A stretch of DNA of 13,938 nucleotides from Candidatus Pacearchaeota archaeon (lineage in GTDB: Archaea > Nanobdellota > Nanobdellia > Pacearchaeales > GW2011-AR1), in assembly GCA_026395775.1 (NCBI GenBank), contig JAPLYA010000036.1, forward strand, positions 1 through 13,938, in the 5' to 3' direction. Of the stretch, positions 1-5,241 are shown one piece after another. Positions within the stretch are counted from its first letter, which is position 1; each line of letters begins with the position of its first letter. The notes below the pieces were generated by a model. The model was not told where the DNA came from and did not search any database. It was given only the letters and a program-made list of their open reading frames with translations. A program made the translations under genes and the position numbers.

Positions 1-1
1 G

Positions 2-334
2 GATTCTCTGATAACACACTGGACAAAGGAGTACTATAAGTATGCTCTAGAAAATGATATTGAGGGGGATTGGGTTTTTATTTATGGAGACGCAGAGAAG
101 ATAACTGTTTTGGGATTGACAAACTCGAGTGCTGGGGGAATAAGTTTGATTATCGGAGGGGGAGAAACAAGAATTCCTATTGAGGGGGTAGATACTCAGA
201 AATATAGTTTTAGGCCTGAAGGGAACAATGTGAGCATAGAATTTAATAAGATAAGATATTCCATGACTATAAAAGAAGGGGAAAATTTCTTTTTTGTAAT
301 CAGAGAGGGTAAATATGCTACACAGGAAGAATAA
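2..334 (+). CDS. C-terminal part of an unrecognised protein (5' end outside window)
   Basis: The frame is open from the window edge and ends at the first of seven tandem TAA codons, so at least 110 residues of a longer protein are visible. The visible part has no membrane segment or cysteine. It reads as a beta-rich domain: Gly-rich turns (GGISLIIGGGE), alternating hydrophobic residues and an FFFVIREG strand near the end. I do not recognise a family. An internal TTG at 110 could be mistaken for a start, but the frame upstream of it is equally protein-like, so truncation by the window edge is the better reading. Its position just upstream of a pilin cluster makes an extracellular or pilus-associated role possible, which is inference only. 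Confidence 0.6.
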   Translation, partial: DSLITHWTKEYYKYALENDIEGDWVFIYGDAEKITVLGLTNSSAGGISLIIGGGETRIPIEGVDTQKYSFRPEGNNVSIEFNKIRYSMTIKEGENFFFVIREGKYATQEE

Positions 335-352
335 TAATAATAATAATAATAA
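332..352 (+). repeat. (TAA)7 microsatellite acting as tandem stop codons
   Basis: Seven uninterrupted TAA units begin exactly at the stop codon of the preceding frame, so termination is followed by six further in-frame stops. A three-base tract does not change the reading frame when its length varies. Confidence 0.9.
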
Positions 353-354
353 AG

Positions 355-365
355 AATTAAATAAA
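355..365 (+). promoter_or_regulatory. Possible TATA box for the pilin at 579
   Basis: The A/T run AATTAAATAAA lies about 25-30 bases upstream of the conserved GAGGTAAA that opens the leader element at 390. That is the spacing expected if transcription starts near that motif. The surrounding DNA is so AT-rich that the call is weak. Confidence 0.3.
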
Positions 366-389
366 AACTAGCTTAGATAATATGACTCA

Positions 390-578
390 GAGGTAAAAAG
401 AAGAAATCTTTGATACCAAAAAATTGATTTCAAGATTGGCAATTTTAGGGTAGTCAAGAACTGATAAATAAACAAAGTTCTTGATACGCAGGAAAATTGG
501 AGTTCAGTGATTAAAAAAATTGCTTGCACAATAAAAAAGTTTGCTGAAAACATCAGTTAGTTATTATAAACAACAAAA
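390..578 (+). promoter_or_regulatory. Structured leader element, copy A1 (upstream of pilin)
   Basis: This spacer of about 190 bases aligns over most of its length with 6571-6746, although the downstream genes are unrelated. Three hairpins can be drawn. P1 pairs TACC (414-417) with GGTA (449-452) and AAAATTG (420-426) with CAATTTT (440-446). P2 pairs TCAAGAACT (454-462) with AGTTCTTGA (476-484) across a 13-base loop. P3 pairs TGATT (508-512) with AATTG (518-522). The ninth pair of P2 is T-A here and C-G in the other copy, a compensatory change. No Shine-Dalgarno sequence precedes the ATG at 579. A protein reading matching the other copy is broken here by TAG and TAA, which favours an RNA-level role. 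Confidence 0.6.
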
Positions 579-1046
579 ATGAAACAAAATAAACGAGGTT
601 TAAGTGAAATAGTGGGATATGTTTTGCTAATTGTTATTGCAATAAGCTTGAGCTTGTTGGTTTACACCTGGCTTAAAAATCAAGTCCCTAAAGAAGAAAA
701 AGCTTGTCCTGAGAATTTAGCTTTGTCAATTCAAAGCTACAACTGTCTTGGCAATCATCTTCAGGTAATAATAAAAAATAATGGATTATTTGATATAAAT
801 GGTTTTCTCGCGAGATATGCTGTTAAAGAAGATGGGCTTGCGGGCAAGGATTTGATGGGAATAACCCCTGTAAGCGCAACAGGGAGAATATTCAAGCTTA
901 TTAATTCAAGCGAAGTTTTCGTGGAAGAATTTGCATATCCTGATGACAAAACTATTGCTGAAATAGAAATAACCCCTATAAAGCTTGTTGAAGGAAAAAT
1001 GACTATTTGCTCAAACTCGGCTGTTAGGCAGAAGATTGATTGCTAG
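579..1046 (+). CDS. Type IV pilin-like protein with class III signal peptide, four cysteines
   Basis: A 155-residue prepilin-like protein. The N-terminus has a short basic leader (MKQNKRG) followed by LSEIVGYVLLIV and a single hydrophobic helix (about 8-32). This is the arrangement of archaeal class III signal peptides, cut by an EppA/PibD-type peptidase, probably after Gly7. The helix would pack in the filament core and the rest (about 40-155) would be exposed. Cysteines at 43, 56, 144 and 155 could form two disulfides; the same plan recurs in the protein at 1703. The body is beta-rich (HLQVIIKNNG, TIAEIEITPIKL). It is preceded by leader copy A1 and followed by a 222-base spacer, so it seems to be its own transcription unit. 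Whether it is a major or minor pilin cannot be told. Confidence 0.88.
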   Translation: MKQNKRGLSEIVGYVLLIVIAISLSLLVYTWLKNQVPKEEKACPENLALSIQSYNCLGNHLQVIIKNNGLFDINGFLARYAVKEDGLAGKDLMGITPVSATGRIFKLINSSEVFVEEFAYPDDKTIAEIEITPIKLVEGKMTICSNSAVRQKIDC

Positions 1047-1070
1047 AATTGGTTTAAAGGTAAAAAATAG

Positions 1071-1223
1071 CCCCGCTTTGTATACTCTCTAATTAAACCG
1101 AGCATTTGTGGTAATTGTTTCCAAACCAAGAACACCCACAAAACAATCCGCATTTCACTATCTCACTATTATTTGGAAGTGCGAATTGTTTTCAACCCTG
1201 CGACTGAAATAGTTTTATTTTTA
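1071..1223 (+). promoter_or_regulatory. Structured intergenic element, copy B1, with alternative stems and T-rich end
   Basis: The spacer holds AAAACAAT-C-CGCA (1140-1152) pairing with TGCG-A-ATTGTTTT (1180-1192): 12 pairs around one mismatch. A competing stem pairs TTTGTGG (1105-1111) with CCACAAA (1136-1142), sharing bases 1140-1142 with the first. The sequence TGGTAATTGTTTC (1109-1121) recurs at 2908-2920. The end (CAACCCTGCGACTGAAATAG followed by TTTTATTTTT) resembles the end of the element before the ATPase, and AGTTTTATTTTTA (1211-1223) recurs at 9343-9355. The T-rich tract could be an archaeal terminator for a short upstream RNA. It lies upstream of the TATA-like box at 1238, so it may not be part of the downstream mRNA. 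Confidence 0.5.
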
Positions 1224-1237
1224 ACAACCCAAAGATA

Positions 1238-1248
1238 GATTTTTAAAC
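1238..1248 (+). promoter_or_regulatory. TATA-like box for the pilin operon at 1269
   Basis: GATTTTTAAAC ends 20 bases before the ATG at 1269. With archaeal spacing (about 25 bases from TATA to start site) the mRNA would be leaderless or nearly so. Confidence 0.45.
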
Positions 1249-1268
1249 AAGAATTATCTAGTTCTAAT

Positions 1269-1700
1269 ATGAATAAAAAAGCTATATCTCCAGTTATAGC
1301 AACTGTTCTTTTGATTGCTATAGTTGTTGTTCTTGCTGTGATAATACTTTTATGGGCGCGAGGCTTTATCTCTGAAAGCGTAATAAAAGAGGGGGAGAAT
1401 ATTAAGTATGCTTGCGATAAAGTTAGTCTTGATGCAGAGTATGATGGCTCTGTACTAGATGTAGTTAATTCTGGGAATATCGCTGTTTATCAACTTAAGG
1501 TAATGGGGGTTAATCAGGGAGCAAAAGAAACAGTTGATGCTGAAGGGGGTTTGGGCATAGGGCAAACCGCCAGTTATGATATTCCCACTGAATATGACTC
1601 TCTAGAAATATATCCTGTTTTATTGGGAGAAGGGAGCACTTCTAAAAAATCTTCTATTTGCGAAAACAGTTTTAAGGTGGAAAAAGGAGGTGCTAGTTAA
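1269..1700 (+). CDS. Type IV pilin-like protein, archaeal pilin N-terminal domain
   Basis: A 143-residue protein with the classic archaeal pilin start: basic MNKKA, then ISPVIATVLLIAIVVVLAVII, one hydrophobic helix (about 6-29) and WARGFI. This matches the archaeal type IV pilin N-terminal (DUF1628-like) pattern. Cleavage would be expected before Ile6. Two cysteines (49 and 131) sit at the places of the outer pair in the neighbouring pilins, suggesting one disulfide linking the start and end of the exposed domain. The stop codon lies two bases before the next pilin's ATG, so the two are co-transcribed. A TATA-like box ends 20 bases upstream and the message is probably leaderless. Confidence 0.9.
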   Translation: MNKKAISPVIATVLLIAIVVVLAVIILLWARGFISESVIKEGENIKYACDKVSLDAEYDGSVLDVVNSGNIAVYQLKVMGVNQGAKETVDAEGGLGIGQTASYDIPTEYDSLEIYPVLLGEGSTSKKSSICENSFKVEKGGAS

Positions 1701-1702
1701 TA

Positions 1703-2200
1703 ATGAAGGATAAGAAGGGTTTAAGTGAGATTATTTCTTCTGTCATGCTTATACTTGTGGTGATAGTTGCAATTGGCTTGATTGTGGCATTTGTGGTTCC
1801 AATGATTAAGGATAATCTTTCAGGAAGCAAAAGCTGTTTTGATTTGAATGATTACTTTAAGATATCGGGAACTAGTTGTTATAATACAGCTAATACTGAT
1901 TTAATTGTTGAAAGAGGAATGCAGGAGCTTGAAGTAAAGGGTTTTGCTGTCAGTATTCAAGATTCAAGTGGTGAATCAAAAAGTTATAGGGTTTCTCCAG
2001 GACTAATTGAGGGAGTTATGTTGTATAATAAAACAACATCTGCTTATGATATAGCCACCATAGTACTGCCAAATCCAGGAGAAAGTAAGAAATATCAATT
2101 TGATTATCCGGGAAACAAGATAAGCATTGCTCCATTGCAAAAAAATGATAAGATTTGCACAGCTTCTGAATTTACAATTGAAGTCTGTCCAGAAGCTTAA
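1703..2200 (+). CDS. Type IV pilin-like protein, four cysteines, second gene of pilin operon
   Basis: A 165-residue prepilin-like protein: MKDKKG, then LSEIISSVMLILVVIVAIGLIVAF (helix about 8-31), with cleavage expected after Gly6. Its cysteines at 45, 59, 152 and 162 follow the same spacing plan as those of the pilin at 579 (43, 56, 144, 155), so the two probably share a fold with two disulfides. It starts two bases after the previous stop. A strong Shine-Dalgarno GGAGGTG (1686-1692) lies ten bases before the ATG inside the upstream gene, which fixes this start and indicates coupled expression. A T-rich tract follows the stop directly and would end the operon. Confidence 0.9.
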   Translation: MKDKKGLSEIISSVMLILVVIVAIGLIVAFVVPMIKDNLSGSKSCFDLNDYFKISGTSCYNTANTDLIVERGMQELEVKGFAVSIQDSSGESKSYRVSPGLIEGVMLYNKTTSAYDIATIVLPNPGESKKYQFDYPGNKISIAPLQKNDKICTASEFTIEVCPEA

Positions 2201-2225
2201 TTTTTATTTTGTTTTTTTATTTTTA
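2201..2225 (+). terminator. Oligo-T terminator after the pilin pair
   Basis: Immediately after the stop codon the non-template strand reads as T5, T4, T7 and T5 runs broken by single bases or AT. Oligo-T tracts of this kind are the usual intrinsic termination signal in archaea and need no hairpin. The next gene has its own TATA-like box. Confidence 0.6.
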
Positions 2226-2312
2226 ATTGCTAATAAATTGAAAACTATTTTGTAAACTTTTTAATTATGATTAGCTTGAGAATTGGGTTCTAAATTTTTT
2301 CTATTAACAACA

Positions 2313-2324
2313 AGATTTATTAAT
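2313..2324 (+). promoter_or_regulatory. TATA-like box for the gene at 2339
   Basis: AGATTTATTAAT sits 14-26 bases before the ATG at 2339, consistent with a leaderless or near-leaderless message. The remainder of the 138-base spacer is T-rich and shows no other gene. Confidence 0.4.
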
Positions 2325-2338
2325 CTGTTTTTCTTTCA

Positions 2339-2869
2339 ATGAGAATGAAAAGAGGCAAGGGGCAGGTTTGGGTTGAAACTGTTATATACACACTTATAGG
2401 CTTAGCTATAATGGGAATTATACTCGCTGTTGTTAAGCCTAGCATTGATGCAAAAAAAGATCAGACAATATTAAGTCAAAGTGAGGAATTGCTAAGAAAC
2501 ATAAAAACTCAAGTAGAAGATGTAAGATACTATGGGGCAGGAAATTCCAGAGTTGTAGAGTTGAGTATCAAGAAAGGTGAACTGAAGATTGATTCTGAGA
2601 ATGACTGGATTGTTTTTTCTATGGATAGTAAGTATCAGTATAGTGAGCTAGATAAGGAAGTTGGGGACGATATCAAGATATTAACAACAGGAAAAGACAA
2701 AAATTTTAAAGTAAGTCTAAGACTGGACTACTCTAATGTTTTGAATGTGACTTATTCTTCTCAAGATAAGGAAAAAACATTCACTTCTAGCCCGACAAAC
2801 TATAAACTTAATATAGCTAATAATGGCAGAGTTGGCAATTTCATGAATATTGATTTTAGTTCTGGATAG
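2339..2869 (+). CDS. Pilin-like protein with QVWVETVIYTLIG class III signal
   Basis: A 176-residue protein starting MRMKRGKG, then QVWVETVIYTLIGLAIMGIILAVV, one hydrophobic helix (about 12-31), then an acid/lysine-rich stretch (SIDAKKDQ) likely to continue the helix. The Gly before Gln9 and a Glu at about +5 fit prepilin-peptidase processing and the filament-packing glutamate of type IV pilins. The exposed domain (about 40-176) has no cysteine, unlike the three upstream pilins, and ends in Gly/Asn-rich strands (NIANNGRVGNFMNIDF). It is a lone gene between two spacers, upstream of the ATPase. A minor pilin or pseudopilin role is likely by context. Confidence 0.85.
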   Translation: MRMKRGKGQVWVETVIYTLIGLAIMGIILAVVKPSIDAKKDQTILSQSEELLRNIKTQVEDVRYYGAGNSRVVELSIKKGELKIDSENDWIVFSMDSKYQYSELDKEVGDDIKILTTGKDKNFKVSLRLDYSNVLNVTYSSQDKEKTFTSSPTNYKLNIANNGRVGNFMNIDFSSG

Positions 2870-2885
2870 ATTTGTTGGTAAATAT

Positions 2886-2998
2886 TAAACTGCTGTTTTT
2901 GTATACTTGGTAATTGTTTCAAGATGGATAATTAAAGCAAACAATTTTTTAAACCAATGAAGACCCACAACCTGTCAACTGAAATCGTTTATCATTTA
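2886..2998 (+). promoter_or_regulatory. Structured intergenic element, copy B2, upstream of the pilus ATPase
   Basis: The stretch 2886-2905 (TAAACTGCTG to TTGTATA) is identical to 9252-9271. Stem AATTGTTT (2912-2919) with AAACAATT (2939-2946) is extended across a bulge by TTGGT (2907-2911) with ACCAA (2953-2957), giving 13 pairs. AAACCAATGAAGAC (2951-2964) recurs at 4805-4818. The end, CAACCTGTCAACTGAAATCG followed by TTT, mirrors the element before the pilin at 1269. It lies upstream of the TATA box at 3027, so it may be a separate short RNA or a DNA-level element. Confidence 0.5.
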
Positions 2999-3026
2999 TC
3001 AATTCAAACAAGAAGCATTAAGTAAA

Positions 3027-3037
3027 CTTTATATATT
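3027..3037 (+). promoter_or_regulatory. TATA box for the pilus ATPase
   Basis: CTTTATATATT is a near-consensus archaeal TATA box. The start site expected about 25 bases downstream would leave a 5' leader of about 55-60 bases before the ATG at 3121, and that leader contains the hairpin at 3074-3095. Confidence 0.6.
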
Positions 3038-3073
3038 ATCTTTCTCTAGTATGTATAGAAAAGAGGCAAATAT

Positions 3074-3095
3074 ACAGAAATCTGATAATTTCTGT
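3074..3095 (+). promoter_or_regulatory. Perfect 8-bp hairpin in the ATPase leader
   Basis: ACAGAAAT pairs perfectly with ATTTCTGT across the loop CTGATA, 25 bases before the ATG. GAGGCAAA at 3063-3070, just before it, resembles the GAGGTAAA that opens the leader copies at 390 and 6571. Confidence 0.55.
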
Positions 3096-3120
3096 CTTTC
3101 AAACTCAAAAGAGATTTAAA

Positions 3121-4662
3121 ATGGAAAACATTACAATTGATTTAAAGGCTAGTGTTCCTGCACTTGCTAAATCAGATGACAAAACCAAGATTGATGTGAG
3201 ATATGCTCTACTCCCCCCATATGCATTTGCCCACATATACTGGGACAGCAAGGAAAACGAGCTTATCTATGAGTTGGAAGAACCTGTTTTGAATGAAGAA
3301 GAACACGCCATGTTTGACAGACTTGAAATAAATATGAGGGAAATAATAAATATCAATGTTCTGGAAGAGAGAACTCCAGAGGCAATGATAGAATATATCG
3401 ATAATAGTACTAAATTGCTTATTGATGAGCTTGGAATAAAAATTAATGAAGATTCCTACAGAAAGATTTTCTACTATTTGTTTAGAAACTTTATTGGATT
3501 AAATGAAGTTGAGCCATTAACAAGGGACTATTTTATAGAAGATATAGAGTGCAACGGGATTAATACTCCCATCTATATTATTCATAGAGTTTATAGAAAC
3601 GTGAAAACAAATATTGTTTTTAAAGATGTGGAGAAGCTTGCGAGCTTTGTGGAGAAGCTTGCTCAGAGGTGCGGGAGATACATAAGTTATGCTAATCCTT
3701 TGCTTGATGGAACTTTGCCAGACGGCTCTAGAATAAATGCAACCTATACCGCTGATGTTACTTCTAGAGGACCTACTTTTACTGTTAGAAAGTTTACAAA
3801 AGTTCCGTGGACTCCAACTCAGCTTATTGCTTTTAATACTGCAAGCCCGGAGATGCTTGCTTATTTCTGGTTGCTAATTCAGTATAAGTCAAATATCCTT
3901 ATTACAGGAGGAACAGCTTCTGGAAAAACTACCTTGCTGAATGCCCTGGCCTTCTTTATACCACCTGAAGCGAGAGTTGTTTCAATTGAAGATACAAAAG
4001 AAATCTCATTACAACGAGAAAACTGGCTGCCATCTGTTGCAAGGACTGCAATAGGGGTTGGAAAAGCAGGGGAGGTTGATATGTTTAGTTTGCTTAAAAA
4101 TTCTTTTAGACAAAACCCGGATTATGTTATTGTTGGGGAGGTAAGAGGAAAAGAAGCATTTGTTTTGTTTCAGGGAATGGCTTCTGGGCATAGTTCAATA
4201 AGCACAATGCACGCAGATTCTGTAGATACTGTAATAAAGAGATTAGAAACTCCCCCTATTGAGCTGTCTCCTACACTTGTAAATACTCTTGATGCTGTTG
4301 CAATAATGAGTCATGCTATTGTCAAAAAAGAACAAACAAGAAAATTGAGAAGCATAGTTGAAGTTGTTAAAGTAAACCCCGATGGAGTTGCCTTCACCAA
4401 TACGCCTTTTTCCTGGAATCCTGCTGATGACAAGTTCTATTTTAAGAAAGATAGCAAGGTTTTTGACAAGATTATGATAAGATATGGTTTGACAAAAGAA
4501 GAGATACAGAAAGAATTTGAGCTGAGGACTAAGCTGCTTTTTGAGATGTTTAAAAGAAAGATATTTGGCTTTGAGAGAGTTCAGAGAGAAATAAATGATT
4601 ACTATAAGAATCCTGAAGCTGTTCTTGCTAGGTATAGTGTTTCTATTAATCAAGCTACTTGA
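3121..4662 (+). CDS. Type II/IV secretion system assembly ATPase (FlaI/GspE/TadA family)
   Basis: A 513-residue cytoplasmic hexameric ATPase that would power pilus assembly with the TadC/FlaJ-type membrane proteins. The first 240 residues form the N-terminal domains of the family, including DGTLPDGSRI (196-205). The RecA-like core follows: Walker A GGTASGKT (263-270), Asp box IEDTKE (289-294), Walker B VIVGEVRG (336-343) and His box GHSSISTMHADS (356-367). All nucleotide-handling motifs are intact and the length is normal for the archaeal members. The ATG at 3121 follows a leader with a hairpin and no obvious Shine-Dalgarno sequence. The lack of flaH, flaF and flaG nearby argues against a canonical archaellum and for a pilus or Tad-like system. 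Confidence 0.95.
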   Translation: MENITIDLKASVPALAKSDDKTKIDVRYALLPPYAFAHIYWDSKENELIYELEEPVLNEEEHAMFDRLEINMREIININVLEERTPEAMIEYIDNSTKLLIDELGIKINEDSYRKIFYYLFRNFIGLNEVEPLTRDYFIEDIECNGINTPIYIIHRVYRNVKTNIVFKDVEKLASFVEKLAQRCGRYISYANPLLDGTLPDGSRINATYTADVTSRGPTFTVRKFTKVPWTPTQLIAFNTASPEMLAYFWLLIQYKSNILITGGTASGKTTLLNALAFFIPPEARVVSIEDTKEISLQRENWLPSVARTAIGVGKAGEVDMFSLLKNSFRQNPDYVIVGEVRGKEAFVLFQGMASGHSSISTMHADSVDTVIKRLETPPIELSPTLVNTLDAVAIMSHAIVKKEQTRKLRSIVEVVKVNPDGVAFTNTPFSWNPADDKFYFKKDSKVFDKIMIRYGLTKEEIQKEFELRTKLLFEMFKRKIFGFERVQREINDYYKNPEAVLARYSVSINQAT

Positions 4663-4674
4663 TTATTAGTTATA

Positions 4675-4726
4675 TAGTTAAGTTTATATACCTATAGTAT
4701 ATTACTATTAGGTATATAATTAACTA
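4675..4726. repeat. Large imperfect inverted repeat between ATPase gene and next operon
   Basis: The 52-base palindrome is built from TAGTTAA (4675-4681) with TTAACTA (4720-4726), TTATATACCTA (4684-4694) with TAGGTATATAA (4109 offset; 4709-4719), and TAGTA (4695-4699) with TACTA (4703-4707). Only a 3-base loop, one bulged T and two unpaired bases on the left arm interrupt it, for about 23 pairs. It contains TATA-like sequence on both arms. It could be a regulator-binding palindrome over a promoter, or an RNA hairpin that ends or stabilises the ATPase message. Confidence 0.75.
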
Positions 4727-4732
4727 GAGAAG

Positions 4733-4916
4733 TACGAATACTGAGAATTAAATGGTAAACTAGTTCAGTAAACTTAACTTGTAAGATTGGTTTGGTTAAT
4801 TAAAAAACCAATGAAGACAATTACCCAGTATACAAAACGAAGTTAGTTACTACCAATAAACAAAAATCCAGAAAATTAAGAATTTTCTGACTGATTAAAT
4901 TCCAAAGAAATTTAAC
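4733..4916 (+). promoter_or_regulatory. Structured leader element, copy A3, ending at the start codon of the zinc-ribbon gene
   Basis: Three hairpins are visible. The first is ATTGGTTT (4786-4793) with AAACCAAT (4805-4812). The second is CAGAAAATT (4869-4877) with AATTTTCTG (4881-4889), nine pairs with a 3-base loop. The third is TTAAATT (4895-4901) with AATTTAA (4909-4915), ending one base before the ATG at 4917. The segment ACGAAGTTAGTTACTACC followed by AATAAACAAAAA resembles the ends of copies A1 and A2, and AAACCAATGAAGAC is shared with the element at 2951. No Shine-Dalgarno sequence is seen before the ATG. Confidence 0.5.
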
Positions 4917-5078
4917 ATGGGAAAAATAAAAATAGGGGGCTATATCTGTGAGAGATGTAGCCATCAATGGGTTGCTAGAAACAAAAGTGAGCCAATGGTG
5001 TGCCCTAAATGCAAATCTCCCTACTGGAATACTCCTAGAAAAAATAAAAATACAAAAAAGGTGAAAAATGAATCTTGA
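4917..5078 (+). CDS. Zinc-ribbon mini-protein in the pilus operon
   Basis: A 53-residue protein reading MGKIKIGGYICERCSHQWVA, then RNKSEPMVCPKCKSPYWNTP, with a Lys/Asn-rich tail. Two CxxC knuckles (Cys11/Cys14 and Cys29/Cys32) make a rubredoxin/zinc-ribbon fold that should bind one zinc. Similar tiny zinc ribbons are common in DPANN genomes, but their function is not known to me. The frame overlaps the next gene by 11 bases, so the two are translationally chained and lead into the TadC/FlaJ-type gene. It may be a small regulator or an assembly cofactor; the sequence does not say which. The start directly follows a hairpin ending at 4915. Confidence 0.8.
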   Translation: MGKIKIGGYICERCSHQWVARNKSEPMVCPKCKSPYWNTPRKNKNTKKVKNES

Positions 5079-5241
5079 AGAAATTGGGTTAATAGCACAG
5101 GCAATTGAATCAATGCTGCTGCTAGAGAAGAGATTAGAAAAATCAATGGATAAAAAAGATGCAGAATCTTTAAAAAATGAGAAAGAAGAACTTCTCAAGC
5201 TGCAGAAGGAGGTCTCAAGTTTATTAGAAAATGGCAATTGA
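5068..5241 (+). CDS. Small coiled-coil protein in the pilus operon
   Basis: A 57-residue protein that is almost entirely helical: MNLEEIGLIAQAIESMLLLE, then charged heptad-like sequence rich in Glu, Lys and Leu, ending SSLLENGN. There is no membrane segment or cysteine. GGTGA at 5060-5064 is a plausible Shine-Dalgarno sequence just before the ATG. It overlaps the zinc-ribbon gene by 11 bases and the TadC/FlaJ-type gene by another 11, so the three are translated as a chain. A partner or chaperone of the membrane platform, whose own N-terminus is also charged and helical, is plausible inference. The family is not recognised. Confidence 0.72.
   Translation: MNLEEIGLIAQAIESMLLLEKRLEKSMDKKDAESLKNEKEELLKLQKEVSSLLENGN

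Noticed and set aside
368..553. A 61-codon minus-strand frame across leader copy A1.
   Set aside because: It lies on the reverse of the structured leader, has no promoter or ribosome site, and reads as low-complexity hydrophobic sequence.
2951..2985. C/D-box sRNA suggested by ATGAAGA followed by CTGA.
   Set aside because: The C box is not a good match to RTGATGA, there are no internal C'/D' boxes at proper spacing, and other copies lose the motifs.
4243..4653. A 136-codon minus-strand frame inside the ATPase gene.
   Set aside because: The plus strand encodes intact ATPase motifs; the minus reading resembles no protein family and has no start context.
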